Part shown: positions 25,750 to 34,577 of the stretch, piece after piece | Layout of the letters: each line of letters begins with the position of its first letter | Position numbering within the stretch: position 1 is the stretch's first letter | Position numbers and translations under genes: made by a program | Assembly (NCBI GenBank): GCA_963722415.1 | Contig: CAVRNI010000037.1 | Coordinates: 91,922-155,921 of the forward strand | Direction of reading: 5' to 3' | DNA length: 64,000 bases | DNA from: JALOLG01 sp963722415 | Lineage (GTDB): Bacteria > Actinomycetota > Acidimicrobiia > Acidimicrobiales > Ilumatobacteraceae | Notes under the pieces: generated by a model | The model's database searches: none | What the model saw: the letters and a program-made list of their open reading frames with translations, nothing else | What the model was told of the DNA's origin: nothing

Positions 25750-26744
25750 GCCTGCCGACGCGTCGCCTCGGGCACAGCGGCGTCGAGGTCACGACGATCG
25801 CGTTCGGCGCGATGATGTTCGGCCGGTGGGGCAACACCGATGTCGACGAGTGTCATCGCATGGTCGACCGGGCGATCGAAGCCGGCATCACGTTGTTCGA
25901 CACGGCCGACATGTACGACGACGGCGCCTCCGAGACGATCCTCGGCGAAGCCCTGCGCGGCCGCCGCGACCGGGTCGTGCTGGCGACCAAGGTGGGCAAC
26001 CCGATGGGTGACGATCCGCAGCGCAGCGGTCTGTCACGGCGCTGGATCAAGCAGGCGTGCGACGAGAGCCTGCACCGGCTGCAGGTCGATCACATCGACC
26101 TGTACCAGATGCACCGACCCGATCCCGCGACACCGATCGACGAGACGCTCACCGCGTTCGACGAGCTCATCGCGGCCGGCAAGGTCGGCGCGATCGGCAC
26201 GTCGACGTTCTCGGCCGCACAGATCGACGACGTCAACCAACGTGCCGACGCGCTCGGCGTGGCACGACCGACGAGCGAGCAGCCGCCCTACTCAGCACTG
26301 GCGCGCGGGATCGAGCACGAGGTGTTGCCGGCGTGCCGCCGCCACGACCTCGGCGTCATCGTGTGGGCACCGTTGAACGGCGGCTGGTTGACCGGCAAGT
26401 ACCAGGGCGTCGTCGACGACACCGCCTCGCGGGCGTTGCGGCAACCCGACCATTTCGACCACGGCAACGAGGCCATCCGCGCCGACAAGCACGCACTGGT
26501 CGACCAGTTGAGCGAGGTCGCCGCCGAGGCGGGTGTCACGCTGAAGCAACTGGCCCTCGCCTTCGTCCTCGACGACCCGACGATCACCGCCGCGATCATC
26601 GGTCCGCGCACACTCGACCAACTCGACGACCTGATCTTCACCGCTCACCTACCAGGCGGGCTCGTCCTCCCCGACGGAGTACGCGACGCGATCGACCGGA
26701 TCGTCGCCCCCGGCCGCAACGTGAACCCCGCCGACGCCGGCTGA
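25746..26744 (+). CDS. Aldo/keto reductase
   Basis: NADPH-dependent aldo/keto reductase of 332 aa. Catalytic residues are visible: D and Y in LFDTADMYDDGASE, K in VLATKVGNP and H in LYQMHRPDP. The C-terminal cofactor motif AAIIGPRTLDQLDDL is present. GTG start overlaps the previous stop. Intact; it is the last gene of the plus-strand operon starting at 24427 and converges on the ABC permease. Confidence 0.92.
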   Translation: MSLPTRRLGHSGVEVTTIAFGAMMFGRWGNTDVDECHRMVDRAIEAGITLFDTADMYDDGASETILGEALRGRRDRVVLATKVGNPMGDDPQRSGLSRRWIKQACDESLHRLQVDHIDLYQMHRPDPATPIDETLTAFDELIAAGKVGAIGTSTFSAAQIDDVNQRADALGVARPTSEQPPYSALARGIEHEVLPACRRHDLGVIVWAPLNGGWLTGKYQGVVDDTASRALRQPDHFDHGNEAIRADKHALVDQLSEVAAEAGVTLKQLALAFVLDDPTITAAIIGPRTLDQLDDLIFTAHLPGGLVLPDGVRDAIDRIVAPGRNVNPADAG

Positions 26745-26760
26745 CCGAGCGCGCCGACGG

Positions 26761-27714
26761 TCAGGTCAGGCCGCGGACGAAGGGTTGCGCCAGCGAGCGC
26801 GGCTGGCGGCTGCGTGCTGCGAACACGGCCGTGATCGCCAGCGCCACGACGTACGGAAGGCTGGCGGCCAACTGGGCGTTCATGCGGTGGCCGAGCACGG
26901 GGAGCGTCTGCTGCAAGGCGAAGAAGTAGCCGAACAGCAGGCACCCGATGATGGTGCCGCGCAGCGTCCATCCGCCGAAGATGACAGCGGCGATGGCGAT
27001 GATGCCCTTCAATCCCACATGACCGGTCTCGTAGCCCGAGATCGAGATCTGTCCGAGTACCAGCACGCCGCCGCCGAGCCCCGACGCGAGGCCGGCGCAC
27101 ATGATCGCCTGGCGGCGCCGACGGTTCACGGCGATGCCCGACACATCGGCGGCCTGCGGGTTGTCGCCGACCGAGCGCACCTCGAGCCCCCAGCGGGTGT
27201 GGAACACCAGCCACCATGCGAACGGCACGACCGGCACGATGAGGTACATCGGCCACGGCTGGCCGAAGAGGGCGTCGCCGACGAGAGGAATGTCGCTGAG
27301 CAACGGCACCCGGGTCGGTCGGGCGACACTCGTGACGGCCTCCCATCGGCTGTCGAGGAACAACGCCAAGCCGAGCACGAAGAGGTTCAGCGTGAGCCCC
27401 ACGACGAACTGGTCGATCGACAGCCGGTGGCTGAGGTTGGCCTGCACGAGCGACACCGCGACGCCCGCGGTGGTGGCCGCGACGAGACCCACCGCCATCG
27501 CCATCGACGGGCTGGTCGACGGCGAATGTGACGTGATCTGGGCGAACGTGACGCCGGCCGTGAACGCCCCACCGATCATCATCGCTTCGATCGAGATGTT
27601 GAGCGTTCCGGCGCGCTCCGCAACCCACTCGCCCGTGGCCGCGAATGCCAGCACGATGGCGAAGCGGATCGCCGAGTTGTACATCGCCTCGGATCCGAAG
27701 ACATCGCCGAGCAC
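26761..27714 (-). CDS. BMP-family (nucleoside-type) ABC transporter permease 2
   Basis: Membrane permease of the BmpA/YufP-Q family, about 317 aa. The N-terminus AERAGTLNISIEAMMIGGAFTAG is the diagnostic motif of the second permease in purine-nucleoside/BMP importers, and many hydrophobic helices follow. Start chosen at GTG 27714 (VLGDVFGSEAMYNS), where homology begins; the frame is open further upstream. The preceding permease gene ends at 27740. Last gene of a minus-strand transporter operon. Confidence 0.88.
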   Translation of the reverse strand: MLGDVFGSEAMYNSAIRFAIVLAFAATGEWVAERAGTLNISIEAMMIGGAFTAGVTFAQITSHSPSTSPSMAMAVGLVAATTAGVAVSLVQANLSHRLSIDQFVVGLTLNLFVLGLALFLDSRWEAVTSVARPTRVPLLSDIPLVGDALFGQPWPMYLIVPVVPFAWWLVFHTRWGLEVRSVGDNPQAADVSGIAVNRRRRQAIMCAGLASGLGGGVLVLGQISISGYETGHVGLKGIIAIAAVIFGGWTLRGTIIGCLLFGYFFALQQTLPVLGHRMNAQLAASLPYVVALAITAVFAARSRQPRSLAQPFVRGLT

Positions 27715-27739
27715 GGTGAAGACGCTGGCGATATGGCGA

Positions 27740-28882
27740 TCACACCGGCGCGCCCTCGAGAGCCGGTGCCACCGGAGCATCTGACGGCACCGTTGGCGAT
27801 GATGCCTCGACCACGGCGCGACGCCGGCGGATGGCGGCGACGGCCGGTGGCACGAGCAGCGCCAACACCAACAGCGCGCGAACCACGTCGACGATCGACC
27901 GCTCGACCCCGGTCGCCGCCAGGAAGCCGGATCCCGTGCGAAGCGCGGCGAACACCAACGCCACCGGAATGCACACGAGCGGCCGGTTGCGGGCGACCAG
28001 CGCCACGAGCAGACCCTCCCAACCGACGTTGTTGGCGAAGCCCGGTGTGTAGCGGTAGTTGGCGGTGCCGCCGGCCAGCATCACGGCGCCCGCCAGGCCC
28101 GCCATCGCGCCTCCGATCATGAGCGCGGTCGCGCCGGCGCGAACGACGGACACGCCCGTGCGCTGGGCGGTCCGGGCGTTCCGCCCGAGCACGTTGAGCC
28201 GGAACCCCCAGACCGAGCGTTGCAGCGCGACCCCGACCATGACGGCAATGCACAGCACCGCCGGCACCGACCAGGGGAACTCGTTGCCGAAGATGCGGAT
28301 CTGACCGATGCGCGTCGACGGATCGACCTGCGCGCTCGTCTGGACACGGTTGGGCTTGTTGGGATCGGGGTCGAGCAGCAGGAACGTCCGGGTGAGCAGA
28401 TATCCGGTGAGCTGCGAGGCGACGAACACGAGCAGGAGGGTGCTGATCACCTCGGGCACCTTGCGCCAGTACTGCAGCAGGGCGGCGATGCCCGCCCACA
28501 GCGCGCCGCCCACGAACCCGCCGATCAACACCGCCACCAGCGCCAACGGCCCGCTGTTGCGGGTGGCCACGAACGTGGCGAGGGCGGCGCCGATCGCAAC
28601 CTGGCCTTCCTGCCCGATGTTGACGAGGCCGGCGCGGGTCGAGACGATCGCGCCGAGCGCCACCAACAACAGGGGCACCGCCTCGGCGAGCGTGCCGCCC
28701 CACCGGCCCGGGTTGCGGAAGCTGCCGTCGAGGATCGCGCTGAGCACCTTCTGCCACGGACCGCCGGTGACGGCGATGAGCACCGCCGATGCGACGAGCG
28801 CCAACGAGATCGACACCGCGTACAGCCCGAGGAGCACGACTCCGCGCCGGGCTCGCGCCGCGTCGGCCGGGCGCATCTTCAT
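27740..28882 (-). CDS. BMP-family (nucleoside-type) ABC transporter permease 1
   Basis: Permease of 380 aa with about 8-10 hydrophobic segments and the family motif STRAGLVNIGQEGQVAIGA. The ATG overlaps the TGA of the ATPase gene. It pairs with permease 2. Relatives import purine nucleosides, related nucleobase compounds or simple sugars. Confidence 0.9.
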   Translation of the reverse strand: MKMRPADAARARRGVVLLGLYAVSISLALVASAVLIAVTGGPWQKVLSAILDGSFRNPGRWGGTLAEAVPLLLVALGAIVSTRAGLVNIGQEGQVAIGAALATFVATRNSGPLALVAVLIGGFVGGALWAGIAALLQYWRKVPEVISTLLLVFVASQLTGYLLTRTFLLLDPDPNKPNRVQTSAQVDPSTRIGQIRIFGNEFPWSVPAVLCIAVMVGVALQRSVWGFRLNVLGRNARTAQRTGVSVVRAGATALMIGGAMAGLAGAVMLAGGTANYRYTPGFANNVGWEGLLVALVARNRPLVCIPVALVFAALRTGSGFLAATGVERSIVDVVRALLVLALLVPPAVAAIRRRRAVVEASSPTVPSDAPVAPALEGAPV

Positions 28883-30533
28883 CGTGCGGATGCTCCGTCC
28901 GCGGCGACGCCACCGAGCAGCAGGCCGAGGCGCTCCGACGTGGCCGCATCGCGATCGAGCTCACCGATGATCCGACCACGAGACATCACGACGATGCGGT
29001 CGGACAGATCGAGGATCTCGTCCAACTCGGTCGAGATCAGCAGCACCGCGATGCCGGAGGCGGCCGCCGCGCGAAGTCGTGCGGTCGTGTACTCGATCGC
29101 GCCGACGTCGAGGCCCCGCGTCGGTTGGGAGGCGACGAGCACCTTCGGCCGGTGGCTCAGCTCACGAGCCAGCACGACTCGTTGTTGGTTGCCGCCCGAC
29201 AGGCTCCGCATCGGGGCATCGGGGGCGGCGCCCTGGATCTCGAACTCGGCCATCAGCTCCTCGGCACGCCGGCGCAGGCGAGCCTTGCTGACGAATCCGA
29301 AGCGGGCGACGGAGCCGGGCCGATCGATGAGCAGGTTCTCGGCGATCGTCATGTCGAGCACGCATCCCGAGTCATGGCGATCCTCGGGGATCACGGCCAC
29401 ACCATGGCGCGCCATGCAGCCCGGCGCGGCGGGTGTCGACGGTGGCACCGTCGATCGTGACGGTGCCGCCGTCGAGGTGGATCAGGCTCGACATCAGATC
29501 GCCGAGCGGGCGTTGACCGTTGCCCTCCACCCCCGCGACCCCGACGATCTCGCCCGCGTGCACCTCGACGCTCAGTTGATCGAGCACCGCCACGCCGTCG
29601 CGCACGACGCGTGCATCGCGCACGACCAGCATCGCCTCGGGTGTCCGGTACCTCGACATCCGTCGCGTCGACAACAGGCGTGTCGACCGCGGGTGGCTCG
29701 GTTTCCTGGGCGTCGAGCTCGCCGGTCTCGGTCAAGGTGATCGCTCCGAGCGCAGCCGCGCTGGTGCGCAGCGACACCTCGCGACCCACCATCGCCCGAG
29801 CCAACGCGGCGGCCGAGGCGTCCGCCGTCGAGAGCCGGTCGACCACGCGGCCGTGGCGCATGATCGTGATCTCGTCGGTGGCGTGAAGGACCTCGGCGAG
29901 CTTGTGGCTCACGAGCGCGACCGCCCGGCGCTCGCGGGCGATCACCTCCCGCAACGTCGTGAACAGCTGCTCGCTCTCGGCCGGTGTGAGCACCGATGTG
30001 GGCTCGTCGAGGATGAGGATGGCCGGGTCGCGACGAAGGCATTTGATGAGCTCGACGCGTTGTCGCAATCCGGCCGAGAGATCGCCGACGCGCCGATCAG
30101 GATCGATACCGAGGCCGTAGTGCTCAGCGGTCTCGGCCACCTGCTCGCGGGCGCGGCGGCGGTCGAAGCGGGCGTGGTCGCCGAGCAGCACGTTCTCCCA
30201 CACGGTGAGGGAGTCGACGAGGCTCAGGTGCTGGTGGACCATGCCGATTCCCAGATCGGCGGCGGTCTGTGGATCGTGGATCACCGTCTCGCGGCCGGCG
30301 AGGGTGATCGTGCCGTGGTCGGGCTGGACGAGCCCGATCAGGATCTTCATCAGCGTCGTCTTGCCGGCGCCGTTCTCGCCGAGGATCCCGTGGATCCGGC
30401 CGGCGTGCAGTTGCAGGTCGACGTCGTCGCAGGCGACGACGCGGCCGTAGTGCTTGGTGATGGATGCGAGGTCGACAGCAGGGGTGGGCGCCGAGGCACC
30501 CACCCCCTCCAACGCTGTCGTCGTGACGGACAA
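28879..30533 (-). CDS. BMP-family ABC transporter ATPase, two ATP-binding domains (two frameshifts)
   Basis: Duplicated ATPase as in nucleoside/ribose importers. First domain: Walker A GENGAGKTT, signature LSAGLRQRVE, Walker B ILILDEPTSVL. The second domain lacks a classical Walker A (GVEGNGQ), as is normal for the family, and has signature LSGGNQQRVV followed by VASQPTRGLDVG. The reading frame changes near 29650 (within the inter-domain linker) and near 29420. Order and length (~550 aa) are otherwise normal, so indel errors are likely. It sits between the binding-protein gene and the permeases. Confidence 0.87.
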
Positions 30534-30535
30534 GC

Positions 30536-31723
30536 TCAGCCGCCCGCGTACGCCTGACCCTTGATCGCACCGAAGGCGTCGACGAAGTCGCCGGCGGCGA
30601 TCTGCCCGTAGAGATCCTCCATCGCCGTCGCCTGCTCCGGCGTCGGATCGCAGATCTCGGCACCCGGCTGCGGGTCGACACCGACGCGGAACACGCGCAC
30701 GTCACCCTCGTGGAACGTGCCGGCGGTGATCTCCGCCAGGATCGATTCGATGTAGTCGCCACCGTCGAACTTCACCTGGATCTGGTAGTCGAGGTCGGTG
30801 CGCTCGCACGCCTTCGACGACCCTGCCGACATCGTGATCAGACCCTGCTCGTTGGCGATCTTCACGAGCGGCTCGTGGGCGCCGCCGAGGTACGGGTAGA
30901 CGGCGTCGGCGCCGTTCGTGATCGCGCCGTTCAGTGCTTCGGTCGCGCCGGCGGTGTTGTCGAAGTCGAACGGGAACGCCCCGGTCGGGATGTACGTCAT
31001 CGTGTAGCTGTCGTCGACCGCCTTCAGACCGAGCTCGTAGGCCAGGTAGGCCTCCTTCTCGAAGTTCAGGTCGCAGCATCCGATGAACGCGACGTTGTCG
31101 CCACCCGATTCCTGCAGCAGCAGACCGGTCGCATAGCCGGCCGTGTAGCTGATCTCGGACGAGTCGTCCTGGCTCTGGGCCAAGCCGGGGTTCTCCGGAT
31201 AGCCGGCGCCGCAGTTGCAGTACCAGAAGATGTCCGGGTACTGCGCGATCAGATCGGTCAGCGGGTCGGCGATCTCGCTGGCACCCACGAAGATCGTGTC
31301 GACGCCCTGCTCGGCGAGGTTGGCGAGCTCGGTTGCGGCGTCCTCGGTCGTGATGTTGTCGACGACGATCGGGTCGCCGTAGCCGTTCTCCTCCGACACC
31401 GCGATCGCCTCGTCGACCAGCGCCTGGTAGTAGCCGCCGTCGTCGCGTGGTCCGGCGGCGGCGATGCCGAACACGACCGTGCCGTCACCGTTGGTGTCGA
31501 GATCGAGCGGTGCGGCGGCTTCGGTCGACGGCGGTTCCGTCGACGGCGCTTCGGTCGACGGCGCCTCCGTCGACGGCGCTTCGGTCGACGGCCGGTTCGG
31601 TCGACGGCCGGTTCGGTCGACGCCGGTTCGGTCGGATGGTCGATTCCTCGTCGTCGTCGCCGCATGCGGCAGCGACAGGCTGAGCGCAGCGAGTGCTGCG
31701 ATGACCTTCTTCGATGTTCTCAT
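30536..31723 (-). CDS. BMP-family substrate-binding lipoprotein
   Basis: Extracytoplasmic binding protein of the BmpA/PnrA type, about 395 aa. N-terminus MRTSKKVIAALAALSLSL is a signal peptide; in another frame the next residues read a lipobox-like cysteine plus CGDDDEEST, so one base is probably missing at about 31669 and the protein is a lipoprotein. A linker of Pro-Ser-Thr-Glu-Ala repeats follows, then VVFGIAAAGPRDDGGYYQALVDEA and a periplasmic-binding fold with many cysteines (WYCNCGAG, IGCCDL). It delivers ligand to the three downstream components. GGGGAG precedes the ATG. Confidence 0.87.
   Translation of the reverse strand: MRTSKKVIAALAALSLSLPHAATTTRNRPSDRTGVDRTGRRPNRPSTEAPSTEAPSTEAPSTEPPSTEAAAPLDLDTNGDGTVVFGIAAAGPRDDGGYYQALVDEAIAVSEENGYGDPIVVDNITTEDAATELANLAEQGVDTIFVGASEIADPLTDLIAQYPDIFWYCNCGAGYPENPGLAQSQDDSSEISYTAGYATGLLLQESGGDNVAFIGCCDLNFEKEAYLAYELGLKAVDDSYTMTYIPTGAFPFDFDNTAGATEALNGAITNGADAVYPYLGGAHEPLVKIANEQGLITMSAGSSKACERTDLDYQIQVKFDGGDYIESILAEITAGTFHEGDVRVFRVGVDPQPGAEICDPTPEQATAMEDLYGQIAAGDFVDAFGAIKGQAYAGG
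31513..31633 (-). repeat. Tandem ~15-bp repeats encoding (A/P)-S-T-E-(A/P) linker
   Basis: About seven units built around TTCGGTCGACGGC. The first five are exact 15-mers, keeping the frame; the following ones are 16 and 15 bases, and their extra C disturbs the frame. The repeat codes for the Ser/Thr/Glu/Pro-rich hinge between lipobox and binding domain. Confidence 0.75.
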
Positions 31724-31756
31724 GGTGCTCCCCCGGATATCCGGCTTTCCTGATTT

Positions 31757-31776
31757 CGGTCTGATGGTCGGTCTGA
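31757..31776 (-). promoter_or_regulatory. Degenerate operator-like element, site C
   Basis: On the minus strand it reads TCAGACCGACCATCAGACCG. It contains GACCATCAGACC, matching 11 of 12 bases of GACCATCAGTCC in sites A and B, but lacks the full dyad. It lies in the 55-bp gap before the binding-protein gene. Confidence 0.35.
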
Positions 31777-31778
31777 TG

Positions 31779-32954
31779 TCAGTTGGTGGTGATCTTCGGC
31801 CAGTGACGGCGGTAGCGGTCGACCAGCCAGCGGTTGAACTGCACGTGGCTCGCCTCCTGCCACGAGTAGCGACCCCGTGCGGCGTATCGGCTGTGCATGC
31901 CGCGCTGGACCTTGGTGGTGGCGTCCTGGTCCTGTCGCACGAACACCTGCACGCCGGCGTCGCTCATCTGGAACAGGTGCTCGAACATCGGGTGCTCGAG
32001 CGCACTCGGGTGGAACAGGTAGCCGATCTCGAGATCGATCGTGTCGGCCGACTTCGGGCGAACGATGAAGAAGAAGGCCTGATCGGGCGCGGTGCCGAAG
32101 CACAGGGTCGGCGGCATCAGTGCGAACGTCGAACGCCAGCGCTCCTCCTCGGTCAGCTGCGGGAACACCGGCAGCAGCGCCTTGGTGGTGGCGTTGAAAC
32201 CGCCGTCGATGTGGGTGTAGCCGTTGGTGCGGAAGATGACGTTCGACTCCGGTGTCCACTCCACCGGGAACGCCGCCAGCTCGCTCGGACAGAAGTCCTG
32301 GATCGTGTGGTGCAGCTTGTTGGCGTGGTAGCCGTCGTTGAAGTTCTCGAACATGACCTTCCAGTTCCACGGCAGGTCCGGCAGCGTGAACGTGCCCGGG
32401 CACACCGCGTGCTCGAGGTCGTAGTTGGCGACGTACGGCTCGTAGGCGGCCAGCGTGGGCGCCAGTGGCTTGGCATCGCGGCCGAGGTTCACGAACACGA
32501 AGCCCTGCCACAGCTCGACCGACAGCGCCGGCAGGGGGTGGTCCTTCTTGTCGAACGCCTCGGTGCGCTCCATCGCCGGCGCTCCGAGCAGGCGGCCGGT
32601 GAGGTCGTAGCTCCACTGGTGGTACGGGCAGGTGAACTTCGTGCAGTTCCCGGCGTCGTCGGCCACCTGCATGCCGCGGTGCTGACAGATCGCCGAGAAC
32701 GCGCGGACGCTGCCGTCCTTCGCCCTGGCGACGATGATCGGCTCGCTGCTGACGGTGGTGGTGAAGTAGTCGCCGACGTTCGGAATGCGGCTGGCGCGGC
32801 CGACGCACTGCCACTCGGCGGCGAACACCGCGTCGCGCTCGAACGCCAGGAACTCCTCCGACGTGTAGATCTCGGGCGGCATCGTGACCGCCTTCGCCAC
32901 GTCGGTGACGCTCGCGTCGAAGGAGGCGAGCAACTCCTCGGTCAGGACGGTCAT
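31779..32954 (-). CDS. Rieske 2Fe-2S aromatic/N-demethylating oxygenase alpha subunit
   Basis: Rieske oxygenase of 391 aa, intact. Fe-S ligands CQHRG and CPYHQW (about 80-105); mononuclear iron ligands in NFNDGYHANKLHHT. Start ATG 32954 overlaps the TGA of hydantoinase B (ATGA). No reductase or ferredoxin gene is adjacent. In this context (hydantoinase, amidase, nucleoside-type importer) it might demethylate or hydroxylate an N-heterocycle; that is inference. Confidence 0.9.
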   Translation of the reverse strand: MTVLTEELLASFDASVTDVAKAVTMPPEIYTSEEFLAFERDAVFAAEWQCVGRASRIPNVGDYFTTTVSSEPIIVARAKDGSVRAFSAICQHRGMQVADDAGNCTKFTCPYHQWSYDLTGRLLGAPAMERTEAFDKKDHPLPALSVELWQGFVFVNLGRDAKPLAPTLAAYEPYVANYDLEHAVCPGTFTLPDLPWNWKVMFENFNDGYHANKLHHTIQDFCPSELAAFPVEWTPESNVIFRTNGYTHIDGGFNATTKALLPVFPQLTEEERWRSTFALMPPTLCFGTAPDQAFFFIVRPKSADTIDLEIGYLFHPSALEHPMFEHLFQMSDAGVQVFVRQDQDATTKVQRGMHSRYAARGRYSWQEASHVQFNRWLVDRYRRHWPKITTN

Positions 32955-34577
32955 GCCGGCACGTGCTTTCTCTCTGTTGACCCTTCTGTTGGCACATCGC
33001 CGTATCCCCCACCACCGGGGAGGTCGAGGCGCACATGATCGCCGGGCTGCAGCGTGAAGCGGGACTGGGTGCGGACCGGCTCGCCGTTCACCGTGAACGA
33101 CCCCGCGGCGCCGGCCTCGCCACCGAAGATGCCCTGCGGCGCTTCGCTCAGCCGCGACGTGACGGCGTTCAACTGCCACGGTCGCTCGGTGTCGACGGTG
33201 AACTCGATGGTCTGACCGAGGCCGCCGATCTGGGCGCCCGCGCCGCCGCTGCCGGTGCGCAGCTCCTTGCGCAGGAAGCGGATCGGCGCCGACGCCTCGA
33301 CGACCTCGATCGGCACGGCCGCCACGCCGGTCGGGTACGAGCACGCCGACAGGCCCGGCTTGGTGGCCCGCGCCCCGACGCCGCCGGCGTAGGTGAACAT
33401 CGCCGTGATGAACGGGCGACCGTCGTCGAGGTTGCCGTTGACCTGCATCGTCCACACCGCGCCCGACCCCTCGGCCATCGCCTGCTCGGGCTTGATCTGG
33501 GCGAGCGCCTTCAGCAGCGCGTTCGGCAGGAACATGCCGACGACGTGGCGGGCTGTGCACGGCTGCGGCGACACCGCGTTGACGATCGATCCCTCCGGCG
33601 CTTCGACCTTGATCGGCGCCAGGCTGCCGTGGTTGTTCGGCAGCTCGGGGTTGAGCACCGATCGCACGGTGAACGTGGTGTAGGCGTGGGTGTAGTTCTT
33701 GACGACGTTGATGCCGTACGGGCTGGCATCCGACGAGCCGGCGTAGTCGACGGTGATCTCGCCGGCGTCGCTGTCGACGGTGACCGCGCAGACGATGTCG
33801 ATGCGGCTGCCGTCGGCCAGATCGAGCACGGCACTGCCCGTTGTAGGTGCCGGCCGGCAACTCGCGGATGGTCGCACGCGTGGCGGCCTCGGAACGGGCG
33901 ATGATCTCGTCGGCGAGGTCCTCGATGTCGTCGAGACCGTGCCGGTCGCACAGCGACCGCAGGCGCTGGGCGCCCACCTCGCCGCTCGCCATCTGCGCGT
34001 GCAGGTCGCCGGCCATGTGGTCGGGCTGACGCACGTTCGACATGATGAACTTCCACACGTCGGTGTTGCGCTCGCCGGCGATCATCAGCCGGCAGATCGG
34101 GATCCAGATGCCTTCCTCGAACACGTCGCGGGCGCCGGCGCCGATGCCGTATCCGCCGACGTCGGTGTGGTGGATCGTCGAGCCGAAGAAGGCGATCAGC
34201 CGACCGTTGCGGAACACCGGGTACAGCACCGTCACGTCGAGCAGTTGACCGGCGGTCTTGTACGGGTCGTTCGTGATCAGCACGTCGCCCTCGACCAGCG
34301 AGTCGGTGGGGTACTCGTCGAGCATCGCCGACGCGGCGCGGGCGAGCGAGTTGATGTGCCCCGGCGTGCCGGTGACGGCCTGGGCGACCATCCGGCCGCG
34401 GCGGTCGAACACGGCGTTGGCCAGGTCGCCGGCCTCGCGGACGATCGGCGAGAACGCGGCGCGCTGCAGGGCACGGGCCTGCTCGTTCACCGTGGCGATG
34501 AGGCTCTGCCACAGCACTTCGAGCTCGATCGCATCGAACGTTCCGCTCGCCGTGCCCGTCGCGGTCGTGTCCGTCAT
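32951..34577 (-). CDS. hyuB: Hydantoinase B/oxoprolinase subunit (one frameshift)
   Basis: HyuB-type subunit of about 540 aa. First part (34577-33840) starts MTDTTATG and includes IELEVLWQSLIATVNEQARALQRAAFSPIVREAGDLANAVFD, a hallmark of the family, and LITNDPYKTAGQLLD. A single extra base near 33845 (after TYNG) shifts frame; then VLDLADGSRIDI...GGGGYGD completes the protein. With HyuA it would catalyse ATP-dependent opening of a 5-oxoproline, hydantoin or N-methylhydantoin ring. Confidence 0.9.

Noticed and set aside
31513..31633. Short tandem repeats considered as CRISPR
   Set aside because: Units are ~15 bp without spacers and code for a Ser-Thr-Glu-Pro linker.
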